Shown: positions 46,329-54,168 of the stretch, piece by piece
Layout: each line of letters opens with the position of its first letter
Position numbering within the stretch: the stretch's first letter is position 1
Assembly: GCF_003403075.1 (NCBI RefSeq)
Contig: NZ_CP031557.1
Coordinates: 806,001 to 870,000 of the forward strand
Source: Flavobacterium psychrotrophum
Lineage (GTDB): Bacteria > Bacteroidota > Bacteroidia > Flavobacteriales > Flavobacteriaceae
DNA length: 64,000 bases
Direction of reading: 5' to 3'
Notes under the pieces: model-generated
Seen by the model: only the letters and a program-made list of their open reading frames with translations
The model's database searches: none
Told to the model about the DNA's origin: nothing
Translations under genes and position numbers: made by a program

Positions 46329-46560
46329 GAATGGAACGCGGATAACGCGGATGCTACGCAATCGCGGATGACGGCAGATTTGTTACCGCCGGAAAATTCA
46401 TTGGGCGATGCGCAATGTTCAAAATATAACCGACTACTAAATCCTATAATTCCATTTTATATTTGATTTTGAGTCGTTGAGTCCTTGATCCAAGAGTGGA
46501 ATAGTATACCCTGAAAAAATCCGCGGTCATCCGCTCAATCCGTGTCATCCGTGTTCCATT
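46329..46560. repeat. Imperfect inverted repeat (AATGGAACGCGGAT type)
   Basis: The left half begins AATGGAACGCGGATAACGCG. The right half, read inverted from 46560, begins AATGGAACACGGATGACACG, and both continue into CGGATGAC...GC.GATT. This belongs to the widespread 'acgcggattaaacggatt' class of intergenic repeats. It lies upstream of the trp promoter and of the divergent orphan gene at 46603. No gene is visible between the arms. Confidence 0.7.
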
Positions 46561-46602
46561 AAAATTATAGAAAACCTTATCTTTGGTTTTTATTTTTACC
46601 CT

Positions 46603-46905
46603 ATGAAAAAAGTAACCGAAGCCATTGTACGCAAAGATGCTGCTGTACATAAAATGCAGTTTGATAAAGAATGGTTTTATAATGTAGAAGACCTGGAAGA
46701 TTACCTTAACGAAGACCTTACCGGGATAGAGTCGGTTAACCTGCCTATGGAAATATTTGGGGAAGTTATGACTGTAAAGGCTGCCACGTGGGAAGACGTT
46801 GAACGTTTTTTACAAAAGGAGCCACTGGAAAATTTTAGGGGAAGCGTATTTAAGAACAAGCCTGCAGAAATAAAAAAGCCTATCCCAAAGAGCAGAAAAA
46901 AATAA
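46603..46905 (+). CDS. Small conserved-looking protein of unknown function
   Basis: I do not recognise this 100-residue protein. It is soluble and charged, with a compact first part (QFDKEWFYNVEDLEDYL, then IESVNLPM and ATWEDVERFLQ) and a basic tail (KKPIPKSRKK). The first part is faintly like the BRO-N/antirepressor fold, where a W-[FY]-x-V-x-D stretch precedes a helix, but this is weak. A TATCTTTG word at 46578-46585 is a plausible -7 box. A terminator follows, so it appears to be a stand-alone gene between the trp and KDG operons. Confidence 0.65.
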   Translation: MKKVTEAIVRKDAAVHKMQFDKEWFYNVEDLEDYLNEDLTGIESVNLPMEIFGEVMTVKAATWEDVERFLQKEPLENFRGSVFKNKPAEIKKPIPKSRKK

Positions 46906-46941
46906 GCATAGCTGTTATTAGCCATAAAAATATGTTTGAAG

Positions 46942-46971
46942 GCCGCGACATTTTTTGTTACGGCTTTTTTT
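46942..46971 (+). terminator. Intrinsic terminator after the small gene at 46603
   Basis: GCCGCGACA and TGTTACGGC pair with a two-base internal mismatch around a T-rich loop, followed by seven T. It lies 36 bases after the stop codon. Confidence 0.65.
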
Positions 46972-46982
46972 ATTAGATATTT

Positions 46983-46998
46983 ACTACAACGTATTAGT
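46983..46998 (+). promoter_or_regulatory. Candidate operator upstream of kdgK
   Basis: ACTACAACGTATT (46983-46995) is identical to 48818-48830 upstream of susC, and AGT follows. The shared core AACGTATT is the same as at 62225. It lies 68 bases before the kdgK ATG. Confidence 0.5.
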
Positions 46999-47065
46999 GT
47001 TTTTGAAAACAATAATTACTTTCGCTGTGGCACATCTGTTATTTTTACGCTACTAAAAATCTGTT

Positions 47066-48058
47066 ATGAAGAATGTCCTTACGTTTGGCGAGTTATTAAT
47101 AAGGCTGCATGCGGCTTCAGGCAATTTTATTGCTGAAGAAGAAAACCCCGTGGTAAATGTTTTCCCGGGAGGGTCTGAGGCTAATGTAGCTGTGGCACTT
47201 TCGCAATTGCAGATTCCGGTATCTTACTACACCGCGATTCCAGATAACGCCATTACGCAAAGCATTGTAGCGGTATTAGAACGAAACAACATTGATACCT
47301 CAAAGATATTATTTAAAGATGGCCGCCTTGGTGCTTACTACCTGCTCTCTGCAAACGGGCTTACCAGTGGCGATGTTATTTATGACCGTGCTTATTCTTC
47401 GTTTAGTAGTGTAACTGTTGCAGATATCGACTGGGATACTCTTTTTACAGGTTGTTCCTGGTTTCACTGGACGGCACTTACCCCAGCCTTGTCTGAACCT
47501 ATGGCACAATTGATGAAAGAAGCACTATTGCAGGCTGAAAAACGAGACCTGGTTATTTCGGTCGACCTTAATTACCGCAGCCGCCTATGGCAATATGGCA
47601 AAGCGCCCCTTGAGGTAATGCCGGAGCTGATAAAATGCTGCGATGTAATAATGGGTAACATATGGGCAGCAAACAAAATGCTGGGCACATCAATAGATGA
47701 AAGCCTGAACAGGCAAACATCTAAAGAAGATTATGTAGCATTTGCTAACAATGTTGCCAAAGAAATTTTCTCGTTATTCCCTAAATGCAGGCATATAGCC
47801 AATACCTTTAGGTTTATGGATAGCCCGCAGCATAATTTGCTGTATGGTACGTATCACACTCCCTACGGTAACCACGTTTCTGAAACGCTGGAAACAGATA
47901 TACTTATTGACAGGATAGGCAGCGGCGATGCTTTTATGGCAGGCCTGATATCGGGAATTTATAAGGGCGATGAGCCACAGAAAATAATTGATACCGCAAC
48001 CGCAACCGGATTTAAAAAACTTTTTATTAAAGGCGACTTTTTAAACATAAAACAATAA
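47066..48058 (+). CDS. kdgK: 2-keto-3-deoxygluconate kinase
   Basis: The 330-residue PfkB-family sugar kinase phosphorylates 2-keto-3-deoxygluconate (KDG) to KDPG. The family starts with TFGELLIRL and has FPGGSEANVAVALSQL, the first PfkB signature. The catalytic Asp288 lies in IGSGDAFMAGLISG. Substrate choice is inferred mainly from the next gene, 2 bases downstream, which encodes the KDPG aldolase, and from the uronate genes nearby. It receives KDG from the UxuA reaction. Confidence 0.9.
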   Translation: MKNVLTFGELLIRLHAASGNFIAEEENPVVNVFPGGSEANVAVALSQLQIPVSYYTAIPDNAITQSIVAVLERNNIDTSKILFKDGRLGAYYLLSANGLTSGDVIYDRAYSSFSSVTVADIDWDTLFTGCSWFHWTALTPALSEPMAQLMKEALLQAEKRDLVISVDLNYRSRLWQYGKAPLEVMPELIKCCDVIMGNIWAANKMLGTSIDESLNRQTSKEDYVAFANNVAKEIFSLFPKCRHIANTFRFMDSPQHNLLYGTYHTPYGNHVSETLETDILIDRIGSGDAFMAGLISGIYKGDEPQKIIDTATATGFKKLFIKGDFLNIKQ

Positions 48059-48060
48059 CC

Positions 48061-48690
48061 ATGAACCCACTTTTTGATACCATTGCAGCTTACCCTTTAG
48101 TACCTATATATTATAATGACAATATTGCTGACTGTATTGATAAAATAGACAGCTGCTATAAAGGCGGGGTACGGGTATTTGAATTTGTAAATCGTGGCCC
48201 TTTGGCTTTAGCCAATTTTGAGGCATTACAGGTTTACAGGGATGCAAACTGGCCTGAACTAAAATTTGGGATTGGTACAATTAAGACTAAAGAGCATGCA
48301 CAGGATTTTGCAGCACTAAAGCCGGATTTTATGGTGAGCCCTGTTGTAGATAAAAAAGTTGCTAAAGTTGCCCGAAAAAATAATATACCCTGGATACCCG
48401 GTGCCATGACACCTACCGAAGTAGCATGGGCATCATCATTAGGTGCTGAACTTGTTAAATTATTTCCAGGCGATACATTAAGCCCTGACTTTGTAAAAGC
48501 TATAAAACCGGTATTTCCTGAAGTCAGGTTTATGGTAACGGGTGGCGTAATACCAGAGGAGAAAAATATTAAAACATGGTTTGCTGCGGGAGTAACTGCT
48601 GTAGGTTTGGGCTCTAAACTATTTCAGGATGCTGATGCTGACGAAATACAGACCCGTATTTGTAACACCTTTAAATGGTTAAGCCTATAG
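48061..48690 (+). CDS. kdgA: KDPG aldolase
   Basis: The 209-residue class I aldolase cleaves KDPG to pyruvate and glyceraldehyde-3-phosphate. The Schiff-base lysine is in ELVKLFPGDTL (near residue 139). The catalytic Glu lies in GGVRVFEFVNRG, in the place of the E. coli Eda motif EVTLRT. The phosphate loop is VTGGVIPEE. It starts 2 bases after kdgK, so the two enzymes are made together and complete the uronate pathway. Confidence 0.9.
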   Translation: MNPLFDTIAAYPLVPIYYNDNIADCIDKIDSCYKGGVRVFEFVNRGPLALANFEALQVYRDANWPELKFGIGTIKTKEHAQDFAALKPDFMVSPVVDKKVAKVARKNNIPWIPGAMTPTEVAWASSLGAELVKLFPGDTLSPDFVKAIKPVFPEVRFMVTGGVIPEEKNIKTWFAAGVTAVGLGSKLFQDADADEIQTRICNTFKWLSL

Positions 48691-48757
48691 ATTGCTTCTT
48701 AAAAAAGCACCTTATAGTTAATAAGACTATAACGAATATTGATTTTACCTGCTAAAT

Positions 48758-48788
48758 AAATACGTATTTCTTTTATTAATACGTATTA
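48758..48788. promoter_or_regulatory. Two 12-bp palindromes centred on TACGTA
   Basis: AAATACGTATTT (48758-48769) and TAATACGTATTA (48777-48788) are both perfect palindromes. Their centres are 19 bases apart, nearly two helical turns. A dimer bound at each site would sit on about the same DNA face. Both share the ACGTATT word with the 13-mer operator candidate 35 bases further on. Confidence 0.5.
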
Positions 48789-48817
48789 TTTGCGAAATAT
48801 TAAATTTTATTCAATTC

Positions 48818-48836
48818 ACTACAACGTATTCGTAAC
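48818..48836 (+). promoter_or_regulatory. Candidate operator upstream of susC
   Basis: ACTACAACGTATTCGTAAC contains AACGTATTCGTAA (48823-48835), identical to 62225-62237 before the uxuB-like gene. Its first 13 bases equal 46983-46995 before kdgK. ACG....CGT forms a half-dyad. It ends 14 bases before the -33 box. Confidence 0.55.
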
Positions 48837-48850
48837 TTTTAAAAGGATTG

Positions 48851-48883
48851 TTGCGTAGTATTTTAACTTAAATTTTACTTTTG
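48851..48883 (+). promoter_or_regulatory. Candidate susC promoter
   Basis: TTG (48851-48853) and TACTTTTG (48876-48883) are separated by 22 bases. The -7 box matches TAnnTTTG exactly; the -33 box is GTTG instead of TTTG. The susC ATG is about 157 bases downstream, leaving a long 5' leader. Confidence 0.5.
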
Positions 48884-49040
48884 GTCTACTGCACTATAAG
48901 GTGTGGTTGCTTGAAAATCGAAATCGTTATAGTTTATATTGGCCAGATTAAATAATAACTAACACCAAACTTAATACCATGCTTACAACCAAACTTAGAA
49001 CAACACAATTATCAGTAATCAATAATTAACAAACTAATTT

Positions 49041-52000
49041 ATGGAGAACCTCTACCGTGTATCAGCAATATTAAAGCGTTTGATACCATTATTTACGTTT
49101 TTTATTGCCACAAATCTTATCTCTGCACAAGAGAATATAAATGTATCGGGTACCGTAACTTCATCAGAAGATAATTTAGGTATACCGGGAGTTAATGTAG
49201 TTATTAAAGGAACCGCAAATGCAGCCGTTACCGATATTAATGGTGCTTACACTATATCAGCACCTAAAAATGCGGTATTAATATTTACCTCAGTAGGGTT
49301 TAAAGCCCAAGAAGCAACAGTAACAGGCAATGCACTTAGCATTGTACTTCAGGGGGCTACAAAAGAGCTTGAAGAAGTAGTAGTAATAGGGTACGGTAAC
49401 CAGCGCAAAGAAGCAGTAACAGGATCTGTAGCTTCTATAAAGGGCGACCAGTTGCGCGAAATGCCGGTGCCTAACATCAGCCAGGCATTACAGGGCCGGG
49501 TAGCGGGTGTAGAAATTTCGCAAACATCATCACAACCGGGTGCAGCCATGCAAATACGCATTAGGGGTACACGCTCGCTTACAGGCCTTAATGACCCGCT
49601 TGTTGTATTAGATGGTATTCCATTTTCAGGATCAATATCAGATCTTAGTACAGATGATATTAAGAGTATCGATATTCTTAAAGATGCTTCTGCTACTGCA
49701 ATTTATGGCTCCAGGGGTGCTAACGGTGTGGTACTTGTTACCACTAAAAAGGGCACAAAAGGGCAGGCTGCAAAATTTAGCTACGACTCTTATTATGGCG
49801 TTAGAAACGCTATAGAATATCCTATGATGAACGGTGCTAAATATGTTGCACTTCGCAAAGCGGCTAATCTTTATACAAATGGTCTTGATGAAGCGGATGA
49901 TGTAAATACCGACTGGCAGGATTTATTCTACAGGACAGGAACCGTACAAAACCACCACTTAGGTTTATCTGGTGGTACAGAAAAAGGAAATTATGCTTTT
50001 AGTGCTACTTATTTTAAAGATGAAGCAGTAATACCATCGCAAAATTTTGAGCGTATTTCACTTTTTTCTTCTTTAGACCAGGAGATAGGCAGTTATGTTA
50101 AGGTTGGTTTTAGCTCTACAAGTAATTACTCTGTTACAAACGGAAGTAACTTAAATATGTATGGTGTGTTATCTCAATCTCCCATTGCAGACCCGTATAA
50201 CGAAGATGGTACATTTAAAAGAACAGTAAGAATGCCTGCCGATGAGCAATGGGTATATACCAGAAGTACACTTGAAGGGCTGGGTGATAAATATATAAAC
50301 CAGACCAGGGCATTTTCTTCTTACAACAGCGTTTATGGCGAGGTAAAAGTACCTGGTGTAGAAGGATTGAAATTCAGGTTAAACCTGGGCGGAAACATCC
50401 GTATGGCTTTTGGTGGTAGTTATACCGGCGAAGGTGTGTTTGCAACCACAGCAGATACTCCGTCTACCGCTAACGTAAGTAACTCTATCAATACAAACTG
50501 GACGGCAGAGAACATCCTTTCTTACGACCGTACCTTTGGCGGCAAGCACAATATAAGTGCGCTTGCTTTGTACTCTGCGCAGGATAATAAATATAACAGC
50601 TCTTCTGTTTCAGCAAGAGATATCCCGTCAGATGCTTTTCAGTTTTATAACCTTGGCCGCGCCGATGGAGAAATTACAATTAACCCGGCTAATCAGGCAT
50701 ATGAAAAAACAGGCTTAATGTCGTATATGGGGCGTGTTATGTATGCTTATGATAACCGTTACATGTTTAGTGCTACTTACCGTTCTGACGGATCTTCAAG
50801 GCTTGCACCGGGAAACAAGTGGCATTCTTATCCTGCTGTATCTGCAGGATGGAACATTACTAACGAAGCATTTATGAAAGAGGTAAAAACCATAAGTCAG
50901 TTAAAACTAAGAGCAGGTTATGGCGAAACATCTAATCAGGCTGTAAATCCATATAAAACACTTGGTGTTTTAGCCTCAAGGCCATACAACTTTGGCGATC
51001 AGTATGCAACAGGGTTTTATGTGTCAGAACTTCCAAGCCCTTCATTAGGGTGGGAGTACACAAAATCAACAAACTATGGTTTAGATTTTGGCTTATTCAA
51101 TGGCCGCTTAAACGGTACTTTAGAATACTATGTACAAAAAACAAGCGATGTATTGATGCAGGTAGGGCTTCCGGCTACATCTGGCGCAAATGCTTATACT
51201 GATAACGTTGCAAACACACAAAACAAGGGTCTTGAGTTTTCACTTAATGGTATTATTATAGACAATCCTGATGGTTTTAGCCTTGATGCAGGATTTAACA
51301 TCTATGGTAACCGTAATAAAATTACCTCACTTTCCAGCGGACAACAAGAAGATAGAAATAACTGGTGGTTTGTAGGCAAGCCCATAAACGTTATTTATGA
51401 TTATAAAAACCAGGGGCTTTGGCAGGAAGGCGATTTATACCAGGGCATTTTAGAGCCGGGTGGTGGCCCGGGCATGATAAAGGTACAGTACACAGGCGAT
51501 TATAATGCAGATGGTACACCTGTAAGAGCAGTAGGCCAGGATGACCGCCAGGTTATAGATGTTAATCCTGATTTTCAGGGAGGTTTTAATACACACATGA
51601 GTTATAAAAACTTTGACCTGGGTATTGTAGGTGGTTTCCAGAGTGGTGGTGTACTAATCAGTACATTATATGGCTCATCTGGTTACCTGAATATGCTTAA
51701 CGGACGCCGTGGACAGGTAGATGTAGACTACTGGACACCTCAAAATACGGATGCAAGATATCCTAATCCGGCTGGCTTAAGAAGCGGGGATAATCCTAAA
51801 TATGCTAGTACATTGGGCTATTTTGACGGATCATATGTTAAAATACGCACCATTACTGTAGGTTATAACTTTACACAGGATTTTCTTAAAAATGCAGGTA
51901 TAGATAAGCTAAGGTTATATGCTACACTACAAAATCCGTTTATTATTTATTCTCCGTACCACAAAAAGACGGGATTGGATCCTGAACCAAACTCTTACGC

Positions 52001-52109
52001 TAATCAAAACGCAGCTGTAACAGATACGTATCAACCCAGACTTTTAACTGTAGGAACAAATACGCCTGCAACACGCAGTTTTATGTTTGGTTTAAATGTG
52101 TCATTCTAA
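49041..52109 (+). CDS. susC: SusC-type TonB-dependent outer-membrane glycan receptor
   Basis: The 1022-residue protein has a signal peptide (ending NLISAQ). A carboxypeptidase-regulatory-like domain (about residues 33-108) contains VSGTVTSSEDNLGIPGVNV. The box EEVVVIGYG (near residue 113) precedes the plug domain (LQGRVAGVEISQ, DPLVVLDGIPF, SIDILKDASATAIYGSRGANG). A long C-terminal barrel ends RSFMFGLNVSF. SusC proteins import oligosaccharides using energy from TonB-ExbB-ExbD, with SusD as lid. Linkage to glucuronate genes suggests a glucuronic-acid-bearing oligosaccharide. Confidence 0.96.
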   Translation: MENLYRVSAILKRLIPLFTFFIATNLISAQENINVSGTVTSSEDNLGIPGVNVVIKGTANAAVTDINGAYTISAPKNAVLIFTSVGFKAQEATVTGNALSIVLQGATKELEEVVVIGYGNQRKEAVTGSVASIKGDQLREMPVPNISQALQGRVAGVEISQTSSQPGAAMQIRIRGTRSLTGLNDPLVVLDGIPFSGSISDLSTDDIKSIDILKDASATAIYGSRGANGVVLVTTKKGTKGQAAKFSYDSYYGVRNAIEYPMMNGAKYVALRKAANLYTNGLDEADDVNTDWQDLFYRTGTVQNHHLGLSGGTEKGNYAFSATYFKDEAVIPSQNFERISLFSSLDQEIGSYVKVGFSSTSNYSVTNGSNLNMYGVLSQSPIADPYNEDGTFKRTVRMPADEQWVYTRSTLEGLGDKYINQTRAFSSYNSVYGEVKVPGVEGLKFRLNLGGNIRMAFGGSYTGEGVFATTADTPSTANVSNSINTNWTAENILSYDRTFGGKHNISALALYSAQDNKYNSSSVSARDIPSDAFQFYNLGRADGEITINPANQAYEKTGLMSYMGRVMYAYDNRYMFSATYRSDGSSRLAPGNKWHSYPAVSAGWNITNEAFMKEVKTISQLKLRAGYGETSNQAVNPYKTLGVLASRPYNFGDQYATGFYVSELPSPSLGWEYTKSTNYGLDFGLFNGRLNGTLEYYVQKTSDVLMQVGLPATSGANAYTDNVANTQNKGLEFSLNGIIIDNPDGFSLDAGFNIYGNRNKITSLSSGQQEDRNNWWFVGKPINVIYDYKNQGLWQEGDLYQGILEPGGGPGMIKVQYTGDYNADGTPVRAVGQDDRQVIDVNPDFQGGFNTHMSYKNFDLGIVGGFQSGGVLISTLYGSSGYLNMLNGRRGQVDVDYWTPQNTDARYPNPAGLRSGDNPKYASTLGYFDGSYVKIRTITVGYNFTQDFLKNAGIDKLRLYATLQNPFIIYSPYHKKTGLDPEPNSYANQNAAVTDTYQPRLLTVGTNTPATRSFMFGLNVSF

Positions 52110-52122
52110 AAAAAGAAACGTA

Positions 52123-54066
52123 ATGAAAAGAATAAATTTTAAAACATTAATGCTGGCATCTGTAACAACCTTATTGCTTACAGGGTGTAATGATGAGATT
52201 TTAGATGAAACGCCTCGCGCTACATATACGCCAGAATATTTTAAAACAGAAGCCGGTATATATGGCGGTTTAACAGGTATGTATGCCCATCTTCGCTATA
52301 TTTATGGGCAGGGCTATTATTATAACTCTTGCCTTACAGGTACAGATGAGGTAACCTATGCACAAAGTGCCGATGGTAACTTTAAAGACATGGATATGTC
52401 TGGCGTGGGGCAAATTACCGGTACAACAAGCCGTACAGATGTACTTTGGGGTGCTGCATGGACTAATATAAATAGTGCCAGTGGTATTATACAATACGGC
52501 TCTGAGGCAGGAATATCTGAGGCATTATTATCTGAAGCCCGTTTTTTCCGTGCATTTGATTACTTCCTGCTTGTACAAACATTTGGTGGTGTGCCGCTGG
52601 ATATGGGGTCTGGGGAGCTTAAATTTAATATAACCCCTACCAGGACTTCTGTAAGAAATACGGTTCCTGAAGTGTATACAAAAGCCGTTTTCCCTGATCT
52701 TTTAACAGCCATAGAAAACTTGCCCGATGCAGCCCGTGTAAAGGGAGGTGTTACTAAAACGGTAGCCCGCCTTTATCTTGCTAAAGCATACTTAACATTT
52801 GCCTGGTGGCTGGATAACCCTAACGGAATAGCTACCTATCCTGATGCGCCAAGAACAGACCCTGACGGGCATAATTCGCAATGGTACTATCAGCAGGCTT
52901 ATGATGTAGCTGTTGCAGGTATTAATAACCCTGGCGCATATGCATTACAACCTACATACTACGATGTTAACGTAGCAAGTAATGATCGTAACAGCGAAAT
53001 TTTATTATATGCAGACCATACACAAGGCAGTGAGTTTTATAACGGCGGAAGCCTTACTTATGGTAATGGTGGCGCGCCGGATAACTTTGCAAGCTGGTTA
53101 ATGACCTGGAACTATACAGAAATGCGTAGCGCATCTAACACGTCACAATCTACTCTTATAAGTTCTGTACAGCGTGAAGCCTCACAACCGTTAGGACGCC
53201 CGTGGACACGTATGTGCCCTACTATTAATGTTGTAACAGGTACGTTTGCAGATAAAACAAACGACTCACGCTATGATGGTACTTTTACAACGGTATACCG
53301 TGGTAACTGGAACAAGGCCGGAGTAGCTAACGCCACGCTTTACAATGCAAATAATCTTACGGTAGCTCCCGGAGATGCGATATTAACCTTCCTTGACGAA
53401 GAACCATCGCAATCAATTGATTATTCTAATGGTACTTACAAAAGCAATATTGGAGCCGGTGTGCTGCCGGGCAGAGCAGATTATGTAGTTTCGCCACAGG
53501 GAATAAGCCGCAGGGTATATCCTGGATTATGGAAAATAGGACCGTACCGTACCGATAGTGGTACAGGCCTTGGCCAGCCAAATGCTGCAAGTACACGACC
53601 GTTTAATATTGCAAAATTCTCAGAACTTTATTTTGTAGCTGCAGAGGCTGCTGTAAAAGGAGCCGTAACTCAAGGTGGCAGGAGTGCAAGAGATCTTGTA
53701 AATGTTATACGTGCACGTGCAGGTAAATGGCGTTGGGATAATGGTGCTAATGCTGCCAGGGTAGAAGATAACAGTGCAGCAATTACTGCAGCTACTCCGG
53801 CTACTATAGATGTTAATTATATACTTGCTGAGCGATCTCGCGAATACTATGGTGAAGGCTACCGTTGGTTTGACCTTGTAAGGACACAAAAATGGAACGA
53901 ATTAGCTTCAAGCTATAGCATTTGTGGCCCTAATGTTGGCGACCATACGCCACAAACCTTTACCCGTACTATAGAACCACATATGTACCTTAGGCCTATA
54001 CCGCAGGGACAGTTAGATGCTATGACAGGAGATGTTTTAAGCTATCAAAATCCGGGATACAATTAA
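52123..54066 (+). CDS. susD: SusD-like glycan-binding lipoprotein
   Basis: From the ATG at 52123, 13 bases after the susC stop, the protein has 647 residues and a lipoprotein signal (LLLTGC, Cys22). An ATG at 52096 inside susC would add nine residues and spoil the signal. SusD/RagB features include TPRATYTPEYFKTEAGIYG near the start, SEARFFRAFDYFLLVQTFGG, KTVARLYLAKAYLTF and the C-terminal EYYGEGYRWFDLVRTQKW. It covers the SusC barrel at the cell surface and binds incoming glycan. Confidence 0.96.
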   Translation: MKRINFKTLMLASVTTLLLTGCNDEILDETPRATYTPEYFKTEAGIYGGLTGMYAHLRYIYGQGYYYNSCLTGTDEVTYAQSADGNFKDMDMSGVGQITGTTSRTDVLWGAAWTNINSASGIIQYGSEAGISEALLSEARFFRAFDYFLLVQTFGGVPLDMGSGELKFNITPTRTSVRNTVPEVYTKAVFPDLLTAIENLPDAARVKGGVTKTVARLYLAKAYLTFAWWLDNPNGIATYPDAPRTDPDGHNSQWYYQQAYDVAVAGINNPGAYALQPTYYDVNVASNDRNSEILLYADHTQGSEFYNGGSLTYGNGGAPDNFASWLMTWNYTEMRSASNTSQSTLISSVQREASQPLGRPWTRMCPTINVVTGTFADKTNDSRYDGTFTTVYRGNWNKAGVANATLYNANNLTVAPGDAILTFLDEEPSQSIDYSNGTYKSNIGAGVLPGRADYVVSPQGISRRVYPGLWKIGPYRTDSGTGLGQPNAASTRPFNIAKFSELYFVAAEAAVKGAVTQGGRSARDLVNVIRARAGKWRWDNGANAARVEDNSAAITAATPATIDVNYILAERSREYYGEGYRWFDLVRTQKWNELASSYSICGPNVGDHTPQTFTRTIEPHMYLRPIPQGQLDAMTGDVLSYQNPGYN

Positions 54067-54105
54067 TTTTGGGTTAGTTAATTGAATTTATTTTTAAAAA
54101 GTGTG

Positions 54106-54129
54106 TAACGGGTGGTCATTCACCCGTTA
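54106..54129 (+). other. Hairpin between susD and the acetylesterase gene
   Basis: A perfect 9-bp stem (TAACGGGTG / CACCCGTTA) encloses a 6-base loop, 40 bases after the susD stop. It lacks a T-run, so it is more likely an mRNA-stabilising or partial-termination structure than a full terminator. It may help keep susCD transcript above that of the downstream gene. Confidence 0.6.
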
Positions 54130-54168
54130 TGCTGTTTATAGAGGTGCCAATTTTTATATATTTAAACT

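Larger units (their letters stand above)
48691..49040. other. Regulatory region upstream of susC
   Basis: No gene is present. In order, the region holds two perfect 12-bp palindromes (48758-48788), the 13-mer candidate operator (48823-48835) and a Bacteroidota-type promoter (48851-48883). A leader of about 150 bases then runs to the susC ATG. The leader is AT-rich with no obvious strong hairpin. Confidence 0.6.
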
